Below are positions 46,810-59,535 of a DNA stretch of 64,000 bases, in pieces. Source of the DNA: Portunus trituberculatus (taxonomy: Eukaryota; Arthropoda; Malacostraca; Decapoda; Portunidae); contig NC_059269.1 of the NCBI RefSeq assembly GCF_017591435.1, positions 1,525,980 to 1,589,979 on the forward strand, read 5' to 3'. Below the pieces are notes generated by a model. It made no database searches. It saw only the letters and a list, made by a program, of their open reading frames with translations, and had not been told where the DNA came from. Both the position numbers and the translations under genes were made by a program. The first letter of the stretch is position 1. Every line of letters starts with the position of its first letter.

Positions 46810-47690
46810 GATACGAAAATTTTTCGTCCTGGCACTGACATTGACATCTACACTGATGCTTCCACCACAGGTTGGGGGGGCCACGTGAATCGTCAGTCTA
46901 TTTCTGGTAGTTGGTCAGTAGCAGAAAAGTTATTGCACATTAATGCTTTGGAGCTTAAAGCCAATTAATTGGTGTTGCAAGGGTTTACACCAGTACTTAC
47001 AGGAAAACACATTAAAGTTTACTGTGATAACACCAATGCAATGACATATGTGAATGAAATGGATGGTACAAAGTCTTTCATTTGCAATGAGATTGCTACC
47101 AAAATCTGGGAATGGTGCCTAAATTCAAATGCTTGGATCACGTGTTCATATATACCAGGTAAGGTTAACACTCTAGCAGACATGGCGTCACGCTTGGTTA
47201 ATGACAGGCATGAATGGAAAGTTGATGAATGTATTTTCCAACACTTGTGTAAACTGTTTGGTACACCAGTTAGTGACTTGTTTGCTTCTAGGCTTAATAA
47301 GCAAGTACCTTCTTATTGCTCCTGGAAACCAGACCCAGGGGCAACACATTTGGATGCGTTCTTAAATTGGGCACGATTCAAGCTCTCTTACATATTTCCA
47401 CCATTTTTATTAATTGCTAGGTACCTGCAGAAGTTGAAAGCAGGAGTGAGAGTGTGGATGGTTGTTCCCCTGTGGCTATCACAACCATGGATGGGCACAT
47501 TGCTCGGGATGCTCATCGATTACCCTTGCCTCATTACGCAGAGGAAAGCGGTGCTCGTACACCCGTCATCAGGGGAGGAGCACCCGATCATGCGCCACAC
47601 ACAACTGATAGCGTGCTTACTTTCAGGGAGCACTTGCGAGAACGAGGAATTTCTGAGACGGGTACAGACATCATCTTGGCCTCTTGGAAA
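46810..47690 (+). pseudogene. DIRS RNase H and linker domain
   Basis: IYTDASTTGWGGHV carries the first catalytic Asp, INALELKAN the Glu, VYCDNTNAMTYVNEMDG the second Asp and GKVNTLADMASR the last, so the D-E-D-D set of RNase H is complete. A TAA at 46966 falls right after ALELKAN. The frame then continues 46969-47745 with VSDLFASRLNKQVPSYCSW, DPGATHLDAFLNWA and SYIFPPFLLIARYLQK, a block that follows RNase H in DIRS elements. RNase H would remove the RNA template. Confidence 0.82.
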
Positions 47691-48593
47691 CCAAGTACCG
47701 AGAAACAATACCGACCGCACCTTAAGAGATGACACAATTTTGTGATAAATGGAACTTTAGTCCCTTTAATCCCACTGTCTCAAACATTATAAATTTTTTG
47801 TCTGAAACTTTTAACAGGAATGTGGGTTATGAAACCATCAACACGGCAAGAAGTGCTCTCTCATCATTAGGCATTGTGGTGAATGGCTGCAGAGCAGGTA
47901 ATCACCCCTTGGTCCTCAGGTTCATGAAAAGAGTGTTTAATTTGTGACCACCCTTACCTAGATACAAGGAAACATGGGACGTTCAACCCGTTCTGAGGGA
48001 ATTGAAATCTATGTGCCCGTTGCACACACTAACCCTTAGGGATTTGACATTTAAACATGTTATGTTAATGGCACTGACCCAAGCTGCAAGAGTTCAAACT
48101 TTACATCTTTTGGTTAAAAATGGCATTCGCATAGAACAAGATTCTATTTCAGTTCAGTTAAGGGGTAACGTCAAGCAGTGCAGGCCCACGTTTAATGTCC
48201 ATTCAGTTAAGTTTCAAGCCTATTCCAGGGACACTAGTTTATGTGTGTGTTACATTACAGTATTACCTAGCAAGAACGGAGGAGCTCAGATGGGGGCTTT
48301 CCCAAGAGGATGATGGATTACTCCTCAGCTACATTAGGCTACACAAGTCTGTCACTAAGGACACCATTGCCCGGTGGGTTAAGGCAATGCTTCAAAGGTT
48401 GGGAGTAGACACAACCAAGTTTACAGCAGGTAGTGTTAGGTCAGCGGCAGTATCAAAGGCCAAGGCTATGTCAGTACCTATTGCTTCTATAATGTCTAAA
48501 GCAGGGTGGACACAGGAAAGTACATTTGCAAAATTTTATGATAAGCACATTGTGCCAGAAGTGGACCCGTTTCAGGAGGCCGTGCTCATGTAG
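47640..48593 (+). pseudogene. DIRS tyrosine recombinase
   Basis: The core-binding part begins SWKPSTEKQYRPHLKR and, after a frame change near 47730, continues KWNFSPFNPTVSNIINFL and YETINTARSALSSLG. The catalytic part has ALTQAARVQTLHLL (box I Arg), HKSVTKDTIARWVK, SVRSAAVSKAKAM (box II Arg) and GWTQESTFAKFYDK with the presumed nucleophile Tyr about 60 residues before the end. The box II His expected before the Arg is not seen in the string TAGSVRSA, as in some DIRS relatives. Stops at 47731 and 47946 and a shift near 48250 break it. It would join circular element DNA to the genome. Confidence 0.85.
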
Positions 48594-48700
48594 CTCCTGT
48601 AACACAATTTTGGTACTGTTCTTTACTTACTTTGGAATGTCAAATGGTTAGGACACAGTGTGGCTATGGACAAGAACTCACTGCCATTATGCATGGTTAT

Positions 48701-49685
48701 GCATATGTGAATTAAATTTTGGGTTTGGTTATTATGAATTATATGCAACGTTGGGGAAAGGTTATGCTGTTATGGCAATTATGTATCATGTGATCTATCC
48801 ACCTATATGTTCAATGAAGATACATACAAAACTAAGAGGAAAAAAAGCAGTACATGATTTAAACTTACAGAGAGAAGAATTTTGAGAATATTATATTAAT
48901 TTCAGTGATGTGTTAGCACATGACCTATCCACAATATTCCTGTTAGTATGGTGATTATTCCATTTATTTCCACACTGGTTGTCTCTCTCATATACTTAAG
49001 ATATCAGGAGCTCAACATCCATCCTGCTATCCATTCAGTAGTGTCCACCCATGCGAGTTGAACAGGCAAGAATGAACCCAGTAAACAAGAAAGCGCATTT
49101 GAAGTAGGCTGCCATCTCCGACACACTCAAACCTACTTCCTCTGTGCACTCTTACACTTGTTTATATGGTATAATTCTTGCCATGGGTTGGCATCAGCCA
49201 AATCTCCTTTCACCGTGCACACACCCTAAGGTTCTCCTTCACTCTGTTAATTTTGAAACACAATGGTTTAGCTAAATACTGATGTCCTATAGGAACACCT
49301 TGTTTATCAACCTAGTCATTGGAAAAGAACCTGGTCATTAAGTGAGGAGAGGCTGTAAATGCTCGTAAGTGATAAGTGGAGTCAAAGCAAATGCTCCTCT
49401 ATGGACTGGAATAGCCTACTGCAGCCTATTCATCTTTCACCCTTCTCCTCACATGAAGAGGTAAATTCACCTCCTAGGGCCAGCCATTGCTGAATGATGA
49501 GAAATAGAAAATTTGAAAAATAAGAAGATAACACTGCTGTCAACAGGAAGCAAGGCATGTCAAGATCATCTGTCAAAAACGTAAACCTGGCCATGGCAAT
49601 GGACCATACCAAGAAGTGACACACATTGTCATGCAGTAGGATATCCTCTCACTACACAACTGGAGTATAGAAACTTGATGGAATT
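48701..49685. other. Unassigned sequence between two DIRS pieces
   Basis: No recognisable protein or RNA gene. It probably includes the 3' non-coding end of the DIRS element, but I could not locate inverted or split direct repeats by eye. Confidence 0.4.
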
Positions 49686-49689
49686 TTGC

Positions 49690-50340
49690 CCGTTTTAAAT
49701 TAGATGATGATAGTAGTGAAGATGGCTAAATTAGTGATGAACCTAGAATCAGTTCTTCAATACAATGAACAAACATAAGGGCTTGTTCATGACATTTCAG
49801 AAGATAATGGGTTACCTTTGGTTGATATGGTGAACCATCTCTTTGACTATGGCATGCATAAGGAAGAATACAAACAAACCTTGGAGAGTGAGATTACCAA
49901 TAGGCCCAAGAACTGCCACACTTTAGCCCCTGTAGAATGCAACACACAAATCTCAGAAGTCTTCACGAGTGAAGTTCAGAAGAATGACTTTCATAAGAAA
50001 GAAATGAGCAAAGACATTCTAAAAGCTGTCATAGTCACTCACTGTCTTAGACAAAATAGCAAAGGAAGATGGAAATGCAGTTGTTGCCCATGAAGTGGAC
50101 ATGATCAATGGAGCTCTGGCATTACTTGGAGATGCTATTACAACTTAACAAGACACTACATCTTTATATAAAACATGAAATTAATCTAAAATACACCTAC
50201 TTGTGTTCAGATAAAGTACCTATGACAAGATTCTTCTTTGGAAATAATGTTTTCAATCAGCAAAACAAATGGAGAAGTCAGAGAAACTTAGAAATAAAAT
50301 TGCAATAAAAAATTTTTGCCACCATGGATTCAGCATAACA
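49690..50340 (+). pseudogene. Second, older DIRS gag fragment
   Basis: Frames MVDMVNHLFDYGMHKEEYKQ, NRPKNCHTLAPVECNTQISE, FHKKEMSKDILKAVIV (49818-50093) and, after a shift, a block matching the first DIRS gag: EINLKYTYLCSDKVPMTRFF and FGNNVFNQQNKW (50108-50308). It covers more of the gag N-terminal side than the first element, whose gag is cut at TTAA. There are many stops. Same strand, about 1.1 kb downstream of the first DIRS recombinase. Confidence 0.75.
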
Positions 50341-51060
50341 AAATCACGAGGATTTCTTGGAAAATCCCTTAAAGGAGCTCTTCATTAAGATTCCAACCCT
50401 ACAGTCACTGCAAATATGATTACAATGTAGATCCACAGCAGTCCTCACAGCCAGACACTGGTCCAAGAAACTCTAAGAATGGGGACACAGAAGTCCCTAG
50501 TAATAAATCACATAAGCCACAAATTTGAAGCAGGTCGACTTCACAGCTGTTAGTGAGAGCTGTTTTTTTTTTTTTTCTCGTTGCCTTGGGCACTCTATTT
50601 CTTCTTATTGAAGTTTCTGATTCTAATTCTTGTCAAGGATGTTATTCTGAAAAGCAGAGCTAAACCATGACACCCTTTTTCCTTGACATCTAACCAAGTA
50701 CTGAGGCCTGAAGTATTGCCAGGAAGGGTGAAGTCCACCCTCTCACTCTCTCACGTGATGGTAAGATGCCAGAGGTTGAGATTTATCAAGAGAAAAATAT
50801 TCATATAAAATCTTTTGCATAGAAACAAGCATTGAGTCATATGTCATCTTTTTTCACTCATGACTACCGTGATGATGAAACAAAAACAAGACGGGACATT
50901 TAAAAACGGCTTCAGAGAGAGGAGAAGGGGAATTAATTTTGCATAATAAAAAAATTTTCCTGAATGATATTCTATGGTCTCAAGCACTGGATAAATGAAT
51001 AAAAAAAAAAGCAAAAAAAACAAATAAAAGAATAATAATATGGCTCCTGCCCTCCTCAAA
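50341..51060. other. Unassigned A/T-rich sequence
   Basis: T14 near 50561 and A-runs near 51000-51030. No coding signature found. The left third may be the decayed continuation of the DIRS gag fragment. Confidence 0.4.
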
Positions 51061-51064
51061 ACTT

Positions 51065-51510
51065 CCATGTGGACAAGCACCGTTTTCCACTCTAGGCCAT
51101 CACACACCCTCTCCATCAGGCGCTCAAAGCAGGTGGGGGCATTACAGAGACCAAAATGAAATGGCAGTCTCTGGCTTATCCTCTTCCACCATCTCTACCT
51201 GGTGATATCCGGATTCCAGGTCTAAAGTAGAGAACCACGCAGCCCCAACCAGTGCGTCCAAGGTGTCGTCAATTCTGGGCAGGAGGTAGGAGTCCTTTAT
51301 GGTAACGTTCAAAGCCCTGTAGTCCACACAGACACAGAAGTGTGTCGTGCCATCCTTCTTCACCAGGACCACAGCCACTGACCATGGGCTGTTTGAATGC
51401 TCCACTAACCAGTGCCTCTAGCTCAGTGACAAACTTTTTAATTTCCTCCCTCTTGGCAGGTGCGATCCTCCTCGGAGCGTGTTTTATGGGTGGGCACAGC
51501 ATCCAGTATG
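51065..51510 (-). pseudogene. Gypsy RT, N-terminal half, cut at catalytic box
   Basis: PPIKHAPRRIAPAKREEIKK opens the RT connection. VVLVKKDGTTHFCVCVDYRA, SYLLPRIDDTLDALVGAAWF and STLDLESGYHQVEMVEEDKP (motif A, Asp present) follow across one shift. Then FHFGLCNAPTCFERLMERV leads to LVHMEVL where LVYLDDVL is expected, after which Gypsy similarity ends. Dead enzyme. Confidence 0.85.
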
Positions 51511-51917
51511 GATGCTGTGCTTCACCAAATCAGTGCGACCAAGATCCATGTCATCTCGACTGGAAGTGTTAGCGTACTGTAGTAGTGTTAGTCACATCTT
51601 CTCTGTTTGGTCTTCAGTCAGATGAACAGCACTCCTCTGCACCAGGTCCTTCAAGTGCTCAGGTAGTGGTCCTAGTTGGCCAGTTGATCCAGTGGATCCC
51701 TCATCCTCCTGCTGTTCCACCTGACAATCCACCTCTTCACAGGTGCCCAGCTTGGCACTGGCTGGGATCTTTACAGGTTTTGTCTGATAAGTTGGCCACC
51801 AGCACGTTAACCACCTCTTCCCCAGCTCATATGAAGCTCCACCCCACTGCCACACTGTTAGCCAGGTGCCTTTCTCTTGTGGGCTCTACCAAGCCATCTG
51901 CTCCATGACAATTGACA

Positions 51918-52556
51918 CTAGACCCTGGCCTCTGTCCCAGGGGCAAGGTACACTGGTGCAGCGGTGACTACCTCGGCACTGGCATCATGCAGGAGCAAGG
52001 GCATTTCTTCTCCACGTACTCTAATCTTCAGGTTCCCAAAGTTCAAGCATGCTTTGCCCAGTCGGAGGTAGTCCAGTCCCAGCAAACAGGATTCCTCCAA
52101 GTTGGCCACGTACACAGGCAGGCAATTCTCTACACTCCCGATACCAACTTGAGCTTCCACCGGGCCCTTCAGCCGTACACAGAGCCCTGTAACCCCACAG
52201 AGCCTTCTCTGAGTATCAGGGAGAGGCTGCATGGATACCACATCCTCTCGCACGAAGGTCCTTTCTGTTCCAGTGTCGATGATCATACGGTATGACCTCC
52301 CATCCAAAGCACCATCCACTTGAACTGACCTGGCTGCAGTGTGGAGGCAGTTTACAAGGCGTGGGGGCCATGGGGTAGCTGGCTGGTGTTCAGGCCCCGT
52401 GTCCAGTCCAGCTCCATTTCCCTCCTGCACGACATCCTTATGTTGAGGGCAGGCACCTGAAATGTGGCTGAGCTGGCCACATCTCCAGCAGTAGGGTTCA
52501 GAGGTATAGGAGGGAATCAATCGAGGGAACGTGTCCTTCACCCTCTTGGACATCAA
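51918..52556 (-). pseudogene. Gypsy second knuckle and aspartic protease
   Basis: A 212-codon open frame begins with a zinc knuckle, CWRCGQLSHISGAC, then a protease: YRMIIDTGTERTFVRED carries the catalytic Asp in DTG (with ERTF in place of the usual ATRS-type tail), and CLLGLDYLRLGKACLNF is the conserved second half. It would cut the polyprotein. The frame is intact over this length. Confidence 0.85.
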
Positions 52557-53532
52557 CTACGCATGTGACCTCTCTCACCACAGCCCCAACAAGACCCTTG
52601 AAACTCTCCTACACTCGTCCTTTTGACTCCCACTGGTTTGGCAGCTGAAGGCGTCTCCATTTGGGTCCTCCGAGCACTGATGTCATGATGGGGCCTTGCT
52701 GCCTTTTCCTCATAACCTGTGGTGTAAAGAAAAGACTCAAACTCCATGGCCCTTGCTAGCGCCTCCCTGAGGTCTCGTGGGTGTACCTATTTAATGTATA
52801 TCTGTAGTTGCTGTTGCTGCAGAACATGTACAAAATAATCTGTTGCTAATAAAGCCACCACGTCTTCTGGAGCCGTGGGACAGGCACGTCTCACTAGTGA
52901 CTCCATATCCTGTGCCAACTCTGGCAGGGTTTCGTCCTTACCCTGCATTCTGCCCTTCAGACAAGCACAACAGACCTTTGCTTGGTACTGTTGGCCAAAC
53001 TTGCATTCAAGCCCCTCCATTACATATAGGTAAGAGGCTCGCTGTTTTGCAGACAGGTGGCCAGAACTTCCACCGCTGGTCCCCGCAAGTAGGACACAAA
53101 CTGCAGGCAACGTTCAGCTTCATCCCAATCCATAGCGTCTGCCAGCATCTGAAACTGGGCCTGGTAAGCCTCCCAGGCCACACTACCATCAAACTCTGCC
53201 AGCTTCCTTCTCCCAGTATGATGGCCAGGCGGTGTCAGAGGAGGGAGGTGTAGAGGCCGTGTGGAGTACTGGTGTTGTACTATTGCACCAGTCATCCATG
53301 AGTGGGGCAGTGTATTGGCTGCCACTTCTTCCTTCATGTCCTGTACTCCTGAGCGGATGTCATGCACTTCCTGGAGCAACTCAGCTTTGACATCGCTACA
53401 TAACTCCTCCGCAAACTGCTGTGCTTCGTCCCTTACGAATTCCAGGCCTTTCTGCACCGCCTCATGAAACTCATGTGCCTGAGCATCCATTTTCTGTTCC
53501 TGACCCTGAGCCTGGATGTCTATTTTTGCCAT
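52553..53532 (-). pseudogene. Gypsy gag (capsid and first zinc knuckle)
   Basis: The frame opens at ATG 53532 (MAKIDIQAQGQEQKMDAQAH) with a helical, Glu-rich N-terminus. The capsid is RKLAEFDGSVAWEAYQAQFQ, MDWDEAERCLQFVSYLRGPA (a typical Gypsy capsid wording), then after a shift YLYVMEGLECKFGQQYQAK, KDETLPELAQDMESLVRRAC. It ends at 52553 with CWGCGERGHMRS, a C-x2-C-x4-H knuckle whose last Cys is followed by a shift. The protein would assemble the particle. Confidence 0.82.
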
Positions 53533-53703
53533 TTAGAGACCATAATAACTCAGCTAAGCTAGGCTCTTCACTTCCCAGGCACTATCAACATTGTTGCTTT
53601 CCTGATTGTCTGCCATCTGTACTGGAGACCCAGCTCAACTACGATAAGTAATCTTCAGTCCAACTTCTACACAGGACAAGATCCCACTCCTGACACCACT
53701 TGC

Positions 53704-54126
53704 TGTGCCTTCCCCCACTCCTCACAGCTGTTACGGTGGCTGCAGCATAAACCAAGAGGAATTCGTTATGTGTGTTAAGGCGAGACACGCCAGCAGTGAC
53801 CACTCCAGGCAGGCACAGGAAAAAAACAAAGGCACATGACATTCACCAGCACTTCATTATAAGTTACAACCAGGTCTCCTAGTACAAAGTCAAGCAGGAT
53901 AGTCACAAGCACACTTTCACAACACTCAGTCGCTAGCAAAGAGTGGAGTGCAGGTGGACACTTGGTCAGAGGTGCAGTGGGTAGTACAGCCGATCCAAGT
54001 TCCAGGTGGCGATGGAATGCCAATACCCTGCTATCTACGTCACCTCTGCACCTCTGTCCCGAAGCCATTCGCTGGTTCGTGCACTCGGATCATGCATTTC
54101 CACTGTCTCATGCACGTAAGCACACA
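53704..54126 (-). repeat. Gypsy 5' LTR (probable limits)
   Basis: On minus it runs from TGTGTGCTTACGTGC to GGGGGAAGGCACA, a TG...CA unit of about 423 bp. Five bases further lies TGGTGTCAGGAGTGGGAT, a primer-binding-type sequence common in Gypsy leaders. The limits rest on this one LTR because no second copy is present. Confidence 0.6.
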
Positions 54127-55092
54127 CGCAATTGGAGAGCAGTAGAAAGCAGAGTGCCACAAGGGTCAGTATTGCCGCCAATACTTTTTCTCATATATAT
54201 AAATGACATGCCAGAAGGAGTGAACAGCTACATAAATCTGTTTGTGGACAATGCGATACTATGCAGAGTTATAAAGCAAAAAGAGGATTGTGAAATACTG
54301 CAGGAAGACCTAAATAAGATCTGGAAATGAAGTAAGAAGTGGGAGATGGAATTCAATGTGGACAAAAGTCATGTCATGGAAATGGGAAAGAGTGAAATAT
54401 GACCAGTGGGAATCTATAAGATGGGAGATGGAGTATAACTGGAGAAAGTAAAAAAGGAAAAGGACTTGGGAGTGCTGATGGAAGAAAACAATCAACCAGT
54501 AAGCCATATAGATAGAATTTTCAGAGAGACATATAATTTGCAAAGGAATATGGGATTAGCATTTCACTACATACACAAAGAAATGATGAAGAAATTAATA
54601 AGTACTATAATAAGACCCAGATTGGAATATGCAGGAGTTGTGTGGACCCCCATAAAAAGAAACACATAAGGAAGTTGGAGAGACTATAAAAAATGGCTAC
54701 AAGAATGGTTCCAGAATTTGAAGGGATGACATATGAGGAAAGACTAAAAGCTATGGATCTACCAACTCTGGAACAGAGAAGGGAGAGAGGGCATCTGATA
54801 CAAGTTTATAAATTGATCAACGGAATGGATAAAGTGGATAATGAGAAACCGATCCTGAGAGAAGAATTTGACATTCAAAGCACAAGATCGCATAGTAAAA
54901 AACTGAGGAAGGTTAGATGTTTGACAGATGTTAAAAAATAAAGTTTCCCACAAAGATGTGTTGAGAAGTAGTGTCAGCAACGAGTGTGCATAGTTTTAAA
55001 GAAAAATTGGATAAGTGTAGATATGGAGACGGGGCCACACGAGCGTAAAGCCCAGGTCCTGTAAAACTACAACTATGTAAATACACAGGAAG
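54127..55092 (+). mobile_element. R3 LINE copy H, 5'-truncated
   Basis: A plus-strand piece of the R3 family: AVESRVPQGSVLPPILFLIY, LFVDNAILCRV (FADD box changed to FVDN), KKWEMEFNVDKSHVMEMGKS, EENNQPVSHIDRIFRETYNL and EYAGVVWTPIKRNT. The 3' UTR ends CCTGTAAAACTACAACTATG then TAAATACACAGG, i.e. the family end unit with one change. Its 5' end abuts the Gypsy LTR. More diverged than copies A-G, with several stops. Confidence 0.85.
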
Positions 55093-56890
55093 GATAAAGG
55101 AGGAGGAGGAGTGCTAATAATGGTTCATGATAATACGAGTATATGTGTGGAGGATATGCTATATGGTGAGGACAAAGTGGAAGTAATGGGAGTAACAATC
55201 AGAACAGAAGATTTGAAGAAAAGAAAAATCACATATGTTCCACCAAAGACTAATACATGGGGATCAGAAGAGCATAAAGATATGCAGAGGTGATAAAGTG
55301 CCTAGATAACAAGATAAGAAGAGATAGAAGAATACTCTTAGTTGGAGACTTTAACTGTAAAAAAATAAACTGGAGAGAGATAGAAGTAATGGATAATGCT
55401 GGGCAGTAGAGCAAGAAAGTGTTACAGTTAACTATGGTTAATACAATGGACCAATGGGTGGAGGAGTCAACAAGGTACAGGGGGGAAGAAGAACCATTGT
55501 TGCTTGACCTAGTTTTCAAAAAGAAACCAGAGTCTCCTTCAATCATACAATACCTTAGTCCAATGGGGAGAAGTGATCATGTGACATTAGAGATGTAAAT
55601 TCAGGAGGAAGATGAGATAAGTTACAGAGAGGACTATAAAAGAGAAATTAAATTATGCAAAAGCAGATTTTGAAAAATTAAGGATTTATTTTGCTGATAT
55701 AGAGTAGAGTAATATTATGTGCAGAAAGACGATACAAGAGAAATATGATATATTTTTACAGAAATATAATGAAGGAGTAAAAAAGTTTGTTCCCCTTCAT
55801 AGAGTTCAGAAAAAAAAAACATGCTTGATACAATGCTAGATGCATACAAGCAAAAAAGGCAAAAGATAAAGTGTGGAAGAAACTCTTAAAGCAGGGAAAT
55901 GACTATAACAGTCAGCAGTACAAAGATAATAAAAATGAATATACTTAGAGTAAGGAGAGAGGAAGAAAGAATTTTGAGAAAGATGTAGTGGATAAAAGCA
56001 AGGATGAACCCAAACTTTTCTACAAGTTTATAAACGGCAAAACAAAGAATAAGGAAACAATTGAAAAAATAATTAAAGGGCAGACATACCAAACAGAGAA
56101 GGAAATGTGTGAAATAATTAATGAGAGCTTCAAAACGGTGTTCACTGCACAAGATGATTTCACAGAACCTAATAGGACATTGGATTGCCAAGGTTTACAG
56201 GAGATTGCAGTGCACAAAGAGGATATTGGAAGATTCCTGGATAAGTTGAAGTCAGAAAAGCAATGGGGCCAGATGATGTATCATGCTGGGTGTTAAAAGA
56301 ATGTAAAGAATAATTACTGGATCCAATTTGGGAAATAATTCAAAGTTCAATAAATGAAGGGAAAGTTCCACTAGAGTGGAAGAGAGCCAACGCAATACCG
56401 ATATTTAAAGGAGAAAAGGCAACTGAACCACTAAACTACAGAACAGTGTCACTTACAAGTGTTGTAGGAAAGTTATGTGAAATAATTATCAAAGAAAAAT
56501 GGGTTAAATTTCTAGAAAAGGAGCAAGTCATATCGAACAGACAATTTGGGTTCAGGACAGGGCGGTCATGTGTATCAAACCTATTAAGCTTTTACTCGAG
56601 AGTTATTGCAGGACTTGAAAACAGAGATGGATGGGTGGACACAGTATACCTGGACATTAAAAAAGGCTTTTGATAAAGTCCCGCACAAAAGACTTCTTTG
56701 GAAACTAGAGAACATAGGAGGACTGCGTGGAACCTTGCTCGAATGGACAAGAGATTATTTGAAGGATAGGGAATTGAGAACTGTGATCAGAGATACATAT
56801 TCATCTTGGGATAAAGTAACTAGCAGAGTGTCACAAGGGTCAGTGTTAGCCCCCATTATGTTTCAAGTTTATGCAAACAACATTCACATT

Positions 56891-56893
<3 letters not shown>
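55093..56893 (+). mobile_element. R3-related LINE copy I, broken
   Basis: It begins in the endonuclease (GGVLIMVHDNTSICVEDMLY, ITYVPPKTNTWGSEEHKDM) directly after the 3' end of copy H. The linker shows KLFYKFINGKTKNKETIEKI. RT: SLTSVVGKLCEIIIKEKWVK, FGFRTGRSCVSNLLSFYSRV, YLDIKKGF/AFDKVPHKRLL, RVSQGSVLAPIMF. It ends in a (TA)n before any ADD box. The layout equals R3, but the wording is a different subfamily. Many frameshifts. Confidence 0.8.

Positions 56894-56962
<69 letters not shown>
56894..56962. repeat. (TA)n microsatellite
   Basis: About 34 TA units between LINE copy I and the transposon-like end CAGTAAGGTCTCGG. Confidence 0.97.
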
Positions 56963-56965
<3 letters not shown>

Positions 56966-57876
56966 TAAGGTCTCGGTTTATGTCAGAGTTACGTTCCTGA
57001 AACATGATGTAAGTTGATTTTGTACTTAACTCGAGTTTCCGTACATTTCAAAGCATATTATCAAGTTTTCAACCAATCATTGTTTATGGTCATTCAAGTA
57101 AGTTAAAGGTTATATTGTTATATTATTTACAACTATGTAGGAATATGAAACACAAGCTTGTTTTTGTTGTTGATTAGGGCATGACGAAGGACTGCAGGGT
57201 GCCGAGAGGGGTGGACGCCTGAGGCCGCCAGGAGGGTGGGCAGGTCAAATGTTGTGACGCCCAGGGCAGACAGCTGGGAGTGTAGTGCAGTGCGGTGGGA
57301 GTAGAAGCGTGGGCAGTGGAGCAGGAAAGGGCAATAGGGATCAGCAGACAGGCGCAGATGGTGCAAGTGAGCTGCGAGTGTCGTGTGGCCCAGGTGAAGG
57401 CTTTGGAGTTGTTATTGTTGTGATGGGTGCGCGAGCCCTCAAGGTCGTCAACCTCCCCGTTGTCATGGTAACGGGCTTCCCATTTTCTTCTTCACTCCCT
57501 CACACACAGCTGCTGCCTCCCTTCTCATGTCTTTTAATTATGTCCTCTTTTCTTGTAGCATAATGGTTTTCCTTTTCTTAGCATCACTGCTGTCACTAAG
57601 GAGTTTTCTCTTTTGTGTCATTGAGCAAGATACTAAGAACTTGAGTCAGTAAATGCAGAAGTAGGATAACACTCTTGCCAGGGGCAATGGTGTGGTGGAA
57701 CTGAGGAAGGGTGTTATTGTATTCAAGCGTGAGGTGGGCGGTGTGGCGGGCAACCACCAACAATAACAATAAATCCCGCACATCACGATTTATAAATTTT
57801 CAATTTTTTTTATCTTTGTGGACTGACGTAACTACGAGTTTGACGTAACTCGAGACCAACAACCAGGGACTTTAGT
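56963..57876. mobile_element. pogo-like non-autonomous element with captured LINE piece
   Basis: The left end is CAGTAAGGTCTCGGTTTATG and the right end (57820-57876) holds GACGTAACTCGAGACC...CTTTAGTG; both lie against (TA)n arrays. The first 195 bases reappear inverted at 60794-60989. CAGT-type starts at TA with GTAAC/CGTTACG-type subterminal words fit Tc1/mariner-pogo elements, which duplicate TA. The interior carries a LINE fragment. The right-end match is only partial. Confidence 0.55.
57133..57450 (-). pseudogene. LINE C-terminal fragment
   Basis: The minus frame reads SLHLGHTTLAAHLHHLRLSA, DPYCPFLLHCPRFYSHRTAL and TFDLPTLLAASGVHPSRHPA. GHT...H and DPYC...H.CPRF form the Cys/His tail that follows RNase H in I/Jockey-type LINE proteins. 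The C-x2-C half is deleted: DPYCP runs directly into FLLHCPRF. Confidence 0.7.
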
Positions 57877-58052
<176 letters not shown>

Positions 58053-58089
58053 TAGTAGTACAACTACCGAAACAATAACTTACTCCCAG

Positions 58090-58445
58090 TGAGATCTAAT
58101 GGCACTAGTTTAGGAGGTGCTGTGAACCTTCCATTAAAGCTAGTTGTGATCTCGTTGAATGTTTCCCTTTGTGTCTCACAACTCAAGGGGGTAGTCACAG
58201 CCTATCCTCTAAAGACAGCTCTCCTTCTTCACACAAAACTACATGCACTTACCACACATACACCCTTCACTCCAAATAAAAATTTAAAAGAAAAATGGGA
58301 CCCAAAATAAACAACGCCTCGGAGTTCCCCTCTGGGGAGGGGACCAAAAATGTCCCCAGGTCGGACACCTCTCCTGTTGAAGACCACAAATGCCTTGACA
58401 CCTCCCTCAACTTTTTACATTAACTTCTGCAACATTCGCAGTCTT
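58090..58445 (+). mobile_element. L2A LINE 5' end fragment
   Basis: CCTCTAAAGACA, GCCTCGGAGTTCCCCTCTGG, AATGTCCCCAGGTCGGAC and ACTTCTGCAACATTCGC match the 5' UTR and start of L2A copy 2 at 23420-23640. The fragment stops just inside the endonuclease (FCNIRSLRS). Confidence 0.75.
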
Positions 58446-58639
58446 AGATCTAGAATATGTTCCTGAAATGACTGGCAAATGTCATTAAACTGCGCAAGAA
58501 GATGACCTGTGTGAACCTTTTCGGTGCACTTTTTTTCTATGAATTCTGACACTTATTCTATGGCGCGTTTATGGCGCGAATTTTAAAATGTTCTGTGAGC
58601 TGGAATTTTGAGTTTTGTTTTGTATCTTTCTTATGCTGA

Positions 58640-59535
<896 letters not shown>

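Larger units (their letters stand above)
45335..48700 (+). mobile_element. DIRS-type tyrosine-recombinase retrotransposon
   Basis: The order is gag (C-terminal part), RT, RNase H, a linker domain and a tyrosine recombinase, all on plus. This domain set, without integrase or aspartic protease, defines DIRS-order retrotransposons, which integrate as circular DNA through the recombinase and leave no target duplication. The 5' side is cut at a TTAA. There are only a few inactivating changes (stops near 46807, 46966, 47731 and 47946; shifts near 45620 and 48250), so the copy is moderately young. The 3' terminal repeats were not recognised. Confidence 0.88.
51061..54126 (-). mobile_element. Gypsy LTR retrotransposon, 3'-truncated
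   Basis: On minus: LTR (54126-53704), untranslated leader with TGGTGTCAGGAGTGGGAT, gag with two zinc knuckles, aspartic protease and the first half of RT, then an abrupt end near 51061. The gag-protease-RT order and the DTGTERTF protease box mark it as Gypsy (Ty3-like). RNase H, integrase and the 3' LTR are absent. Frames carry a handful of shifts. Confidence 0.85.
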
